The notes beneath the pieces are model-generated. The model was given only the letters and a program-made list of their open reading frames with translations. It was not told the DNA's origin and made no database searches. This document shows, one piece after another, positions 1-5,938 of a DNA stretch of 10,208 nucleotides. The first letter of the stretch is position 1. Each line of letters begins with the position of its first letter. The DNA is from CAYLRF01 sp964385995. Its GTDB lineage: Bacteria; Bacillota; Clostridia; Lachnospirales; Lachnospiraceae. The stretch covers positions 1-10,208 of the forward strand of contig CAYLRF010000051.1 in assembly GCA_964385995.1 (NCBI GenBank), given 5' to 3'. The position numbers and the translations under genes are program-made.

Positions 1-989
1 CCGTATATGAGGCCGGATTTGTCGAAATTTCTCTTTTCCAGCAAACCTATCAGATATTCCTTCACCGCCTCCTCGTCTGTCCAATCCGACACATTTTTCT
101 TCATATCCTCGAACATAAGCGTTACCTTGACGTTCGCGCCGCCGTGTTTCGGGCCCTTTAACGACGCGATCGCCGCGGCCATGGTCGAATAAGTGTCGGT
201 TCCCGATGATGTGACCACATGCGTCGTAAACGTGGAATTATTTCCGCCGCCGTGATCCATGTGCAGCACGAGCGCCATGTCGAGTACCTTCGCCTCCAGC
301 GTGGTGTATTTCTTATCTTCGCGCAACATCATCAATATGTTTTCCGCCATCGACAGCTTCTTTGACGGCGCGTAAATGTACATATCGCTGCCTTTTCTGT
401 AATTGTAGGCAAGATAACCGTAGACCATGAGCATGGGCAGCTGACTGATGAGATTTAAGCACTGGCGCAGCACATTCGGTATGGAAGTGTCGTCGGCGTT
501 TTTATCATAAGAATACAGGTTTAAAATGGACCTCGCGAGGCTGTTCATCATGTCCTTGCTGGGCGCCTTCATGATGATATCCCTCACAAATGTCGGAGGA
601 AGCGAGCGGCGGGCGGCCAGCATTTCCGTGAAATCACGCAATTCGTCCGCGGTCGGAAGCTCTCCGAAAAGCAGCAGATAAGCGATTTCCTCAAAGCCGT
701 AATGCCCCGCCTTCTGAAATCCTTTCACGAGATCTTTGATGTTGTATCCGCGGTAATAGAGGCTTCCGGGTATCGGCACGCGCACTCCGTCCACTTCCTT
801 TGACGCGCATACATCGGAAATATTGGTGAGACCCGCGAGCACCCCCCGCCCGTCAAGGTCGCGAAGACCTCTCTTCACATTGTTTGTTATGTACAGGCTC
901 TTGTCTATCGCGGTGCTCTTCTCGCACAGCTGTGATAAACGCAGTATCTCGGGCGTAATGTCAAATAAAACCTTATCAATCGAACTCAT
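1..989 (-). CDS. gltA: Citrate synthase, C-terminus cut by the left window edge
   Basis: Condenses acetyl-CoA with oxaloacetate (or a related 2-oxoacid) to citrate; cytosolic, entry to the TCA cycle or its oxidative branch to 2-oxoglutarate. About 329 residues are visible. The N-terminal part holds the GSLYYRGY segment typical of the family. The active-site regions are LHMDHGGGNNST, with His246 matching the first catalytic histidine, and KGPKHGGAN, with His282 matching the second. The third catalytic residue, an aspartate further on, lies outside the window. From memory, clostridial homologues are about 450 residues, so roughly a quarter is missing. The ATG at 989 is preceded by AAAGGAG at 997-1003 with good spacing. 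It is separated from rsmA by 237 bases rich in repeats, so it may be transcribed independently, but I found no convincing promoter. Citrate and 2-methylcitrate synthases cannot be separated from this fragment. Confidence 0.93.
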   Translation of the reverse strand, partial: MSSIDKVLFDITPEILRLSQLCEKSTAIDKSLYITNNVKRGLRDLDGRGVLAGLTNISDVCASKEVDGVRVPIPGSLYYRGYNIKDLVKGFQKAGHYGFEEIAYLLLFGELPTADELRDFTEMLAARRSLPPTFVRDIIMKAPSKDMMNSLARSILNLYSYDKNADDTSIPNVLRQCLNLISQLPMLMVYGYLAYNYRKGSDMYIYAPSKKLSMAENILMMLREDKKYTTLEAKVLDMALVLHMDHGGGNNSTFTTHVVTSSGTDTYSTMAAAIASLKGPKHGGANVKVTLMFEDMKKNVSDWTDEEAVKEYLIGLLEKRNFDKSGLIY

Positions 990-1006
990 AAATGTTCTCC
1001 TTTCTT

Positions 1007-1147
1007 GCTTCCATGCGTCACCGGCACGGAACCGTTCACTAACTTAAGATGATATCAGGGCGGAAAACCGTGATCTCCGGTATGCTTCCACACGTCGCCG
1101 GCACGGAACCTTTCAATAACTTAACGTGATATCAGGGTGAAAACCCT
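1007..1147. repeat. Two imperfect direct repeats, period 77 bp
   Basis: The segment 1007-1060 recurs at 1084-1137 with no gap and about 47 of 54 bases identical. Both copies begin GCTTCCA, carry GGCACGGAACC in the middle and end in TGATATCAGGG. Similarity continues for about 10 bases with one indel (GGAAAACC against TGAAAACC). The second copy runs into a perfect hairpin at 1132-1149 (TCAGGGT, loop GAAA, ACCCTGA). In the first copy the same place forms only a broken stem. The repeats fill the gap between rsmA and the citrate synthase gene; no ORF of coding character covers them. They resemble dispersed intergenic repeats (REP-like), but the family is not recognised. Confidence 0.8.
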
Positions 1148-1171
1148 GACACGCGGAATGCCCTCCTGCCG

Positions 1172-1202
1172 TCGGGGAAAAGGGTTCGTTTACCCGCCCC
1201 GA
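1172..1202. other. Strong two-part hairpin downstream of rsmA
   Basis: TCGGGG (1172-1177) pairs with CCCCGA (1197-1202), and inside it GGGT (1182-1185) pairs with ACCC (1192-1195) around a six-base loop, with unpaired AAAA on one side. It lies 25 bases past the rsmA stop on that gene's strand and could protect or define the mRNA 3' end. There is no T-run after the stem on either strand, so I do not call it an intrinsic terminator. Confidence 0.5.
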
Positions 1203-1226
1203 TATCTTAATGTTACCTTCAGTGCC

Positions 1227-2147
1227 TCATAATGTACCCCGGGATTCAAGCAGGATGTCCGCAAGTTTCGCGAAATCCTCCATCCCGAGCTCCTCTCCTC
1301 TTACGGCCTCAGTCTTTCCCGTCAGTCTTATCGCCCGTGCCGCGTCATCCTTCGTGACGTGAAGATTTTTCGCGTTCGCGAGGCTGTTCGCGAGCGTCTT
1401 TCTTCTCTGTCCGAACGCGGCCCTGATGACGTCAAAGAAGAATCTCTCGTCTTTTACGCTTACGGGAGGAGTGGGCCTTCCCGTAAGACGTATTACCGCC
1501 GAATCCACACTCGGCCTCGGTATAAAACAGTTTCGCGGCACGTTGGCGACCAAATACGGCACCGCGTAATACGAGACGGCGAGTGAAAGCGCGCCGTAAT
1601 CTTTCCCGCCGGGCTTTGCCGACATGCGTCTTGCCACTTCCCGCTGCACCATGACCGTGACGCTTAAAACCGGCGCGTGATTCTCATACAGCCCCATGAC
1701 AATGGGCGTCGTGATATAGTAAGGGAGATTTGCCACCACTTTTAAGGGTCTTCCGCCGTTATACTCATCCGCGAGTTTTTTCACATCGACCTTTAAGATG
1801 TCATCGTGGATAAGGCTCACATTTTCATAAGGAGAAAGAGTTTCCCGAAGCACAGCGATAAGCGCCCCGTCGATCTCCACGGCCACCACGCGTCCGGCCC
1901 TTTTTGCCAGAAGCTGCGTCATAGCGCCTATCCCCGGACCTATCTCCAGTACGGTATCATCCCCGGTGATATCCGCCGCCGTCATAATCTTATCAAGCAC
2001 ATGTGAGTCAATAAGGAAATTCTGACCGAGACTTTTGTGAAATGTTAAATTATGCTCTTTAAGGATACGAATCGTGTTTTTAGGATAAACTATCAGCTGC
2101 CTGCCGTCATTTAACGGGCGATCCCGCTCTTCCCCGCCGCCTGTCAT
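1227..2147 (-). CDS. rsmA: 16S rRNA (adenine(1518)-N6/adenine(1519)-N6)-dimethyltransferase RsmA (KsgA)
   Basis: Dimethylates two adjacent adenines in the 3'-terminal hairpin (helix 45) of 16S rRNA using S-adenosylmethionine, a late step and checkpoint of small-subunit assembly. At 306 residues it is slightly longer than the usual 270-295. Visible motifs are KSLGQNFL (38-45), the SAM-binding EIGPGIG (68-74), the acidic VEID (90-93) that contacts the ribose, and the catalytic NLPYY (140-144), followed by the C-terminal helical domain with GQRRKTL. The first 20 residues before the conserved YPKNTIRILKEH are variable. The ATG at 2147 overlaps the tatD stop in an ATGA quartet, pointing to translational coupling. 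No better start lies between it and the conserved part. The tatD-rsmA order is common in Bacillota, where an RNase M5 gene often sits between them; none is present here. Confidence 0.96.
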   Translation of the reverse strand: MTGGGEERDRPLNDGRQLIVYPKNTIRILKEHNLTFHKSLGQNFLIDSHVLDKIMTAADITGDDTVLEIGPGIGAMTQLLAKRAGRVVAVEIDGALIAVLRETLSPYENVSLIHDDILKVDVKKLADEYNGGRPLKVVANLPYYITTPIVMGLYENHAPVLSVTVMVQREVARRMSAKPGGKDYGALSLAVSYYAVPYLVANVPRNCFIPRPSVDSAVIRLTGRPTPPVSVKDERFFFDVIRAAFGQRRKTLANSLANAKNLHVTKDDAARAIRLTGKTEAVRGEELGMEDFAKLADILLESRGTL

Positions 2148-2998
2148 GTATCGGAAGCTCCGTCGCCTAAGACGCGAACCTTTATCGGCATGGTGGAAAT
2201 CTTCGGATGATCCGTGTCGCGGGTCTTGGGAATATTAAAAAGCCTCATGGCGTTTCGGGCGGTCACCCGTACGATTTCGTCATAATCCGCGCCCTTTATG
2301 TCCGCCAGGGCCCTTGCCACATACGACAGATAAGGTGACTTATTTCTCTCGCCTCTGTGCGGCTCCGGGGCGAGATACGGACAGTCGGTCTCGAGAAGTA
2401 TCCTCTCCGGCGGCACGACAGCTGCCGTCTCTTTTGTCTTTTTCGCGTTTTTAAAGGTCAGCACCCCGCCGATACCGATATAATAACCCATTTTCAAATA
2501 TTCCTCTGCCATCTGCGCCGAATAGGAGAAGCAGTGGATGACGCCTCTTAAATTTCCCGCGTACTTTTTCATGATACAAAGTGTGTCTTCGGCGGCGTCC
2601 CTGCTGTGGATAATGACAGGAAGATCCGCCTCCTTAGCGAGCTTTAACTGTCTTATAAACCACTTTTGCTGCGCGTCGCGGGGCACATTCTCAATATGAT
2701 AATCAAGCCCTATTTCACCGACCGCCACGACCTTATCCGCAAGGCAGCGCTGTCTCATGATGTCAAGCTTCTCATCGTCAAGACATCCCACCTCATAAGG
2801 ATGAATTCCGACAGAAGCGTACATAAAAGGGTAACGCTCGGCTAACTTTTGCGCCTCGGTAACTGACTTCCAATCGGCCGAGCAGTCTATGACGTAGCCG
2901 ACGCCGTTTTCTTTTAATGAGCCGAGGATCTCATCGCGATCTGCGTCGAAACGCTCCGAATCGTAATGCGCGTGTGTGTCAAATATCAAATCCGTCAT
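2144..2998 (-). CDS. tatD: TatD family metal-dependent hydrolase (DNase)
   Basis: A TIM-barrel amidohydrolase-fold nuclease; TatD homologues are 3'-5' exonucleases acting on single-stranded DNA and RNA and are linked to repair of oxidative damage. Metal ligands are visible in order: His9 and His11 in FDTHAHYD, Glu95 in VGEIGLDY, His131 in HSRDA, His155 in HCFS, and Asp205 in ETDCPYLAPEPHRG. The usual length is about 255 residues. This one has 284, the excess being a tail of about 28 residues after RLFNIPK (KTRDTDHPKISTMPIKVRV and on) with no recognised motif. The start ATG at 2998 has AGGGGA seven bases upstream. The gene ends inside the rsmA start, so the tail's coding sequence also carries the GGAG that may serve rsmA. 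The exact physiological substrate of this subfamily is uncertain. Confidence 0.95.
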   Translation of the reverse strand: MTDLIFDTHAHYDSERFDADRDEILGSLKENGVGYVIDCSADWKSVTEAQKLAERYPFMYASVGIHPYEVGCLDDEKLDIMRQRCLADKVVAVGEIGLDYHIENVPRDAQQKWFIRQLKLAKEADLPVIIHSRDAAEDTLCIMKKYAGNLRGVIHCFSYSAQMAEEYLKMGYYIGIGGVLTFKNAKKTKETAAVVPPERILLETDCPYLAPEPHRGERNKSPYLSYVARALADIKGADYDEIVRVTARNAMRLFNIPKTRDTDHPKISTMPIKVRVLGDGASDT

Positions 2999-3062
2999 GC
3001 AAATTTCCCCTTAAATCCCCTTATGGCCCGCGGTACTTTTTGAAAACTTAAATTCACGGGGT

Positions 3063-4592
3063 TTAAAATTCCTGCCCCGCTTTCTTAAGCACGTCATTCA
3101 CGTCCTGCCTCGCGAAGAGTATCTCGGGATTTTCAGTCACATGGCCGCCGCCCGTCTGCCTTAATATCTTCTCGGACGTCTCGGGTAAATACGGCGCCAA
3201 AAGCCGTGCCCCCGCCTCTATCGCTTCTATCAGCTCATAAAGCACCGTCTCAAGCCTGTCCTTTTTCGACTCATCCTTCGCGAGCAGCCACGGCGTCGTC
3301 TCGTCGATATATTTGTTGCAGCGCTTAAAGAGAGCGAAGATTTCCGTGAGCGCGTCCGCCACGCGAAGATCGTCCATGCACGCGTCCACCGCCGCGGCGG
3401 TTTCCCTGGCCGCGGTCCGCAGATCTTCGTCTATGGGTTCGCCGTCTTTCCTTCCGCTTACCGTACCGCCGAAATACTTATTCGTCATGGATACGGTGCG
3501 GTTTACGAGATTGCCGAGCGTGTTCGCGAGATCGGAATTTACGCGCTCCGTCATAAGCTCCCACGTGATCACTCCGTCATTGTCAAAGGGCATCTCATGA
3601 AGCAGGAAATACCTGACCGCGTCTACCCCGAATATCTTTACCGTCTCATCGGCGTAAATGACATTGCCCTTGGACTTACTCATCTTACCTTCTCCCTGCA
3701 GCAGCCATGGGTGCCCGAAGACCTGTTTCGGTATCGGCAGATCAAGCGCCATGAGGAAAATGGGCCAGTATATCGTATGAAAGCGGATGATGTCCTTGCC
3801 GATAAGATGAAGATCCGCCGGCCAATATTTCGCGAACATCCCGGAACTTTCCCCGTCGCAGTCGTAACCTATGCCGGTGATGTAATTGGTCAGCGCGTCC
3901 AGCCATACGTAAACCACGTGTCCCGGGTCAAAATCCACGGGTATGCCCCACTTAAAAGACGTCCTTGAGACGCACAGGTCGGTAAGACCGGGCAGAAGGA
4001 AATTATTCATCATCTCGTTTCTGCGAGACTCCGGTTGTATGAAATCTGGATGTGAATTGATATATTCGATCAGTCTGTCGGCGTATTTACTCATCCTGAA
4101 AAAATACGCCTCTTCCCTCGCGGGCTGCACCTCTCCCCCGCAGTCGGGGCACCTGCCGTCCACAAGCTGCGACTCGGTGAAAAAAGACTCGCACGGCGTG
4201 CAGTACATTCCCTCGTAATATCCCTTGTAAATATCCCCCTGCTCATAGAGTTTTTTAAAGATCTTTTGCACCTGCTTCTCATGATAATCGTCGGTTGTGC
4301 GGATGAAATGATCGTAGGATGTATTCATCAGGTCGGCCGTCTCTTTTACCTGAGCGGATACGATGTCCACGTACTCCTTGGGCGAAATACCGGCTTCCCT
4401 CGCCTTCTGCTCTATCTTCTGCCCGTGCTCGTCAGTCCCGGTCTGAAAGTATACGTCAAAGCCCTTCATCCTCTTGTATCTGGCTATGGCGTCGGCGAGC
4501 ACGAACTCATAAGTATTCCCTATGTGCGGCTTACCCGATGTATAGGCGATGGCCGTCGTGATGTAATATTTTTCCCGTTCTTTTCGCTCCAT
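3063..4592 (-). CDS. metG: Methionyl-tRNA synthetase, short form without tRNA-binding tail
   Basis: Class I aminoacyl-tRNA synthetase charging tRNA-Met, including the initiator. With the start chosen here it has 509 residues. The HIGH-type signature HIGN is at residues 23-26, the GTDEHGQK segment follows, the zinc-binding CP-domain insert has two CxxC pairs (CTPC at 131-134, CPDC at 148-151), and the KMSKS loop is at 303-307. The anticodon-binding helical domain follows, and the protein stops there. The EMAPII/Trbp111-like dimerising tRNA-binding domain of the longer Bacillus form (about 660 residues) is absent. Reading could begin nine codons earlier at a GTG (4619), but the ATG at 4592 has GAGG five bases upstream and gives the usual N-terminus just before YYITTAIAYTSGKPHIGN. 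A 17-bp palindrome lies directly upstream. No T-box leader was recognised. Confidence 0.96.
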   Translation of the reverse strand: MERKEREKYYITTAIAYTSGKPHIGNTYEFVLADAIARYKRMKGFDVYFQTGTDEHGQKIEQKAREAGISPKEYVDIVSAQVKETADLMNTSYDHFIRTTDDYHEKQVQKIFKKLYEQGDIYKGYYEGMYCTPCESFFTESQLVDGRCPDCGGEVQPAREEAYFFRMSKYADRLIEYINSHPDFIQPESRRNEMMNNFLLPGLTDLCVSRTSFKWGIPVDFDPGHVVYVWLDALTNYITGIGYDCDGESSGMFAKYWPADLHLIGKDIIRFHTIYWPIFLMALDLPIPKQVFGHPWLLQGEGKMSKSKGNVIYADETVKIFGVDAVRYFLLHEMPFDNDGVITWELMTERVNSDLANTLGNLVNRTVSMTNKYFGGTVSGRKDGEPIDEDLRTAARETAAAVDACMDDLRVADALTEIFALFKRCNKYIDETTPWLLAKDESKKDRLETVLYELIEAIEAGARLLAPYLPETSEKILRQTGGGHVTENPEILFARQDVNDVLKKAGQEF

Positions 4593-4595
4593 TTC

Positions 4596-4625
4596 TTCCT
4601 CTTTCCCGACGTGTGCCACACGTCA
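4596..4625 (-). repeat. Palindromic intergenic element, copy 1 (metG leader)
   Basis: The 16-base block TTCCTCTTTCCCGACG is followed by a perfect 17-bp inverted repeat, GACGTGTG-C-CACACGTC (4608-4624). The same block with a differently sequenced but still paired stem recurs at 5372-5403. On the gene strand the stem lies just before the metG ribosome binding site, which is formed by the GGGAAAGAGGAA end of the element, so the structure could modulate translation or bind a dimeric regulator. Similarity to the second copy is seen directly; function is inference. Confidence 0.65.
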
Positions 4626-4657
4626 CCTAAATTTTCCCTTCTTCATGCGCGGCGGGT

Positions 4658-4762
4658 CACGTATTTTGCATGCGCGGTATCCGTTACAAATGCCCCGCGG
4701 CGATGTCACCCCTCCCCGGCGGATATCACACGTATTTTGCGTGCGCGGTATCCGTTACAAAT
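4658..4762. repeat. 34-bp direct repeat pair, one mismatch, between the deaminase gene and metG
   Basis: Copies at 4658-4691 and 4729-4762 (period 71) differ at one base, where one has TTTTGCATGCGC and the other TTTTGCGTGCGC. Both begin CACGTATTTTGC and end GGTATCCGTTACAAAT. The sequence before each copy is also loosely similar (GGCGG followed by TCACG or ATATCACACG). They occupy the 215-base gap downstream of the deaminase gene and upstream of metG, which has no gene-like ORF. On the minus strand each contains GGATACCGCG, which resembles but does not match the T-box core. Confidence 0.85.
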
Positions 4763-4834
4763 ACGAATGTGTCAGGTGAAGCAGCGCGGATAAGTTCATA
4801 TAAACAGGCGAGAACGCGCGAATCGGAGAACCCG

Positions 4835-5320
4835 TCACAGTGTCAGCGTTATCTGCCTCCCCGTGCGCACATACCGCCGGTATGTCACACCCGCGGCGTC
4901 CATCATCCTCTTTGAGGCGACGGTCGACGGGGAATCCGCGTATTTGTCACTGTCGTATATGACCTCTTTTATGCCGGCCTGAATGATGGCCTTGGCGCAC
5001 TCATTGCACGGAAAAAGACAGACGTAAAGCTTCGTCCCGTAGAGACTTCCCGATCCGTAATTTAATATCGCGTTCAATTCGCCGTGAGCCACGTAAAGAT
5101 ATTTGGTATCTAACGGATCGCCGGTTCTCTCCCACGGGAACTCATCGTCAGAGCAACCTTTCGGAAAACCGTTATAACCCATGGACAGTATCTTGTTGTC
5201 GCCGCTTACTATGCAGCAGCCGACCTGCGTATTCGGATCTTTGGAACGCATACCCGAAAGCTTGGCTATGCCCATGAAGTATTCGTCCCATGATATGTAA
5301 TCTTTCCTTTTCCCGCTCAT
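4835..5320 (-). CDS. Deoxycytidylate (dCMP) deaminase
   Basis: Zinc-dependent hydrolytic deaminase converting dCMP to dUMP, the substrate of thymidylate synthase. Relative to a GTG start at 5326 the zinc ligands are His81 and the proton-shuttling Glu83 in VAHGELNAI, and Cys107 and Cys110 in FPCNECAK; subtract two for the start used here. The stretches FPCNECAKAIIQAGIKEVIY and DKYADS closely follow animal DCTD and related bacterial enzymes. HGE replaces the commoner HAE, a conservative change that leaves the ligands intact. I prefer the ATG at 5320 (161 residues) because GAGG stands five bases before it; the GTG at 5326 overlaps that site. Regulation by dCTP and dTTP is known for relatives but cannot be read here. 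Bacillus subtilis comEB encodes a homologue. Confidence 0.93.
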   Translation of the reverse strand: MSGKRKDYISWDEYFMGIAKLSGMRSKDPNTQVGCCIVSGDNKILSMGYNGFPKGCSDDEFPWERTGDPLDTKYLYVAHGELNAILNYGSGSLYGTKLYVCLFPCNECAKAIIQAGIKEVIYDSDKYADSPSTVASKRMMDAAGVTYRRYVRTGRQITLTL

Positions 5321-5371
5321 AGTCACCTCATTTTTACCTGCCGCGTCAGACCTTCTTTAAAACGTCAGCTT

Positions 5372-5403
5372 TTCCTCTTTCCCGACGCGCGCCCTGCGCG
5401 TCA
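5372..5403 (-). repeat. Palindromic intergenic element, copy 2 (deaminase leader)
   Basis: Same 16-base block TTCCTCTTTCCCGACG as at 4596-4611, followed by a stem GACGCGC (5384-5390), loop GCCCT, GCGCGTC (5396-5402). Compared with copy 1 the stem bases have changed on both sides so that pairing is kept, which is compensatory change. It sits between rpiB and the deaminase gene, about 50 bases upstream of the latter's start. No T-run follows the stem, so it is not a standard terminator. Confidence 0.65.
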
Positions 5404-5428
5404 TCAAAGTAGCCTTGGAAGTTTACTT

Positions 5429-5869
5429 TCAAACTTTGTCTTCCATCTCACTTATAAGTCCCACGCGGCGCGTATGACGCTCTTCGCCCGAAAAATCCGT
5501 ATTTAAAAACGTATCCGCGATCTTTATCGCAAGACCCGGCCCCAATACTCTCCCGCCAAGAGCCAGTATGTTCGCGTCGTTATGCAATCGCGCCGCCTCC
5601 GCCGAGAAACAGTCGGAACAAAGCGCGCAGCGAATTCCCTTTATCTTATTCGCGGCTATGGATATGCCTATGCCCGTCCCGCAGATAAGAATCCCTTTCC
5701 CGTACTTTCCGGAGGCCACGGCCTCGCCGACCGCCCTCGCGTAAACGGGATAATCGCATATCTCCCCGTCACAGCCGAAATCATGATATGCGATGCCGCG
5801 GCGCATCAGATGTTCCGTTATCTTAAGTTTCAGCTCATATCCTCCGTGGTCACAGCCAATCGCTATCAT
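5429..5869 (-). CDS. rpiB: Ribose-5-phosphate isomerase B
   Basis: Interconverts ribose 5-phosphate and ribulose 5-phosphate in the non-oxidative pentose phosphate pathway; RpiB/LacA/LacB fold, cytosolic dimer. The 146 residues match the family length. Asp7 and His8 lie in GCDHGGYELK, the catalytic cysteine Cys63 in ICGTGIGISIAANK, His96 in LHNDANILALGGR, and the phosphate-binding arginines in ERHTRRV near the C-terminus. Seven cysteines in a short protein are more than usual, with C81, C84 and C87 close together; I see no metal-site logic in them. The ATG at 5869 has AAGGAG at 5877-5882 with a seven-base spacer. Its position after a Sua5 and YwlE-type coding region repeats the Bacillus ywlC-ywlE-ywlF order, supporting RpiB over a galactose-6-phosphate isomerase subunit. 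Confidence 0.95.
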   Translation of the reverse strand: MIAIGCDHGGYELKLKITEHLMRRGIAYHDFGCDGEICDYPVYARAVGEAVASGKYGKGILICGTGIGISIAANKIKGIRCALCSDCFSAEAARLHNDANILALGGRVLGPGLAIKIADTFLNTDFSGEERHTRRVGLISEMEDKV

Positions 5870-5906
5870 GCGCTTTCTCCTTCGCTTTAGGTTTCACTGC
5901 CGCAGT

Positions 5907-5925
5907 CGTCATTTCTAAAATGACG
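5907..5925 (-). other. Perfect 8-bp hairpin between the Sua5 fusion gene and rpiB
   Basis: CGTCATTT (5907-5914), loop CTA, AAATGACG (5918-5925) form a perfect stem in the 69-base gap. It lies between the stop of the Sua5 fusion gene (5939) and the rpiB ribosome binding site (5877-5882). There is no T-run downstream on the gene strand. It could be an mRNA stability or processing element inside an operon; the role is unknown. Confidence 0.5.
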
Positions 5926-5938
5926 GCGAAAACCGGTA

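Noticed and set aside
1172..1202. Intrinsic terminator for rsmA
   Set aside because: The stem is strong but no T-run follows on the minus strand; the next bases are CGGCAGG.
4593..4619. GTG at 4619 as metG start (nine extra residues)
   Set aside because: The extra codons would cover the palindromic element, and the ATG at 4592 has a better ribosome binding site and the usual family N-terminus.
4658..4762. T-box leader for metG, suggested by GGATACCGCG twice on the minus strand
   Set aside because: The T-box core needs UGGN directly before ACCGCG; here two bases stand between GG and ACC, the G-rich context is missing, and no terminator/antiterminator pair precedes metG.
4266..4793. Plus-strand open frame of 175 codons
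   Set aside because: It is antisense to metG, runs through the intergenic repeats, has no ribosome binding site of note and no family resemblance; it follows from the codon bias of metG.
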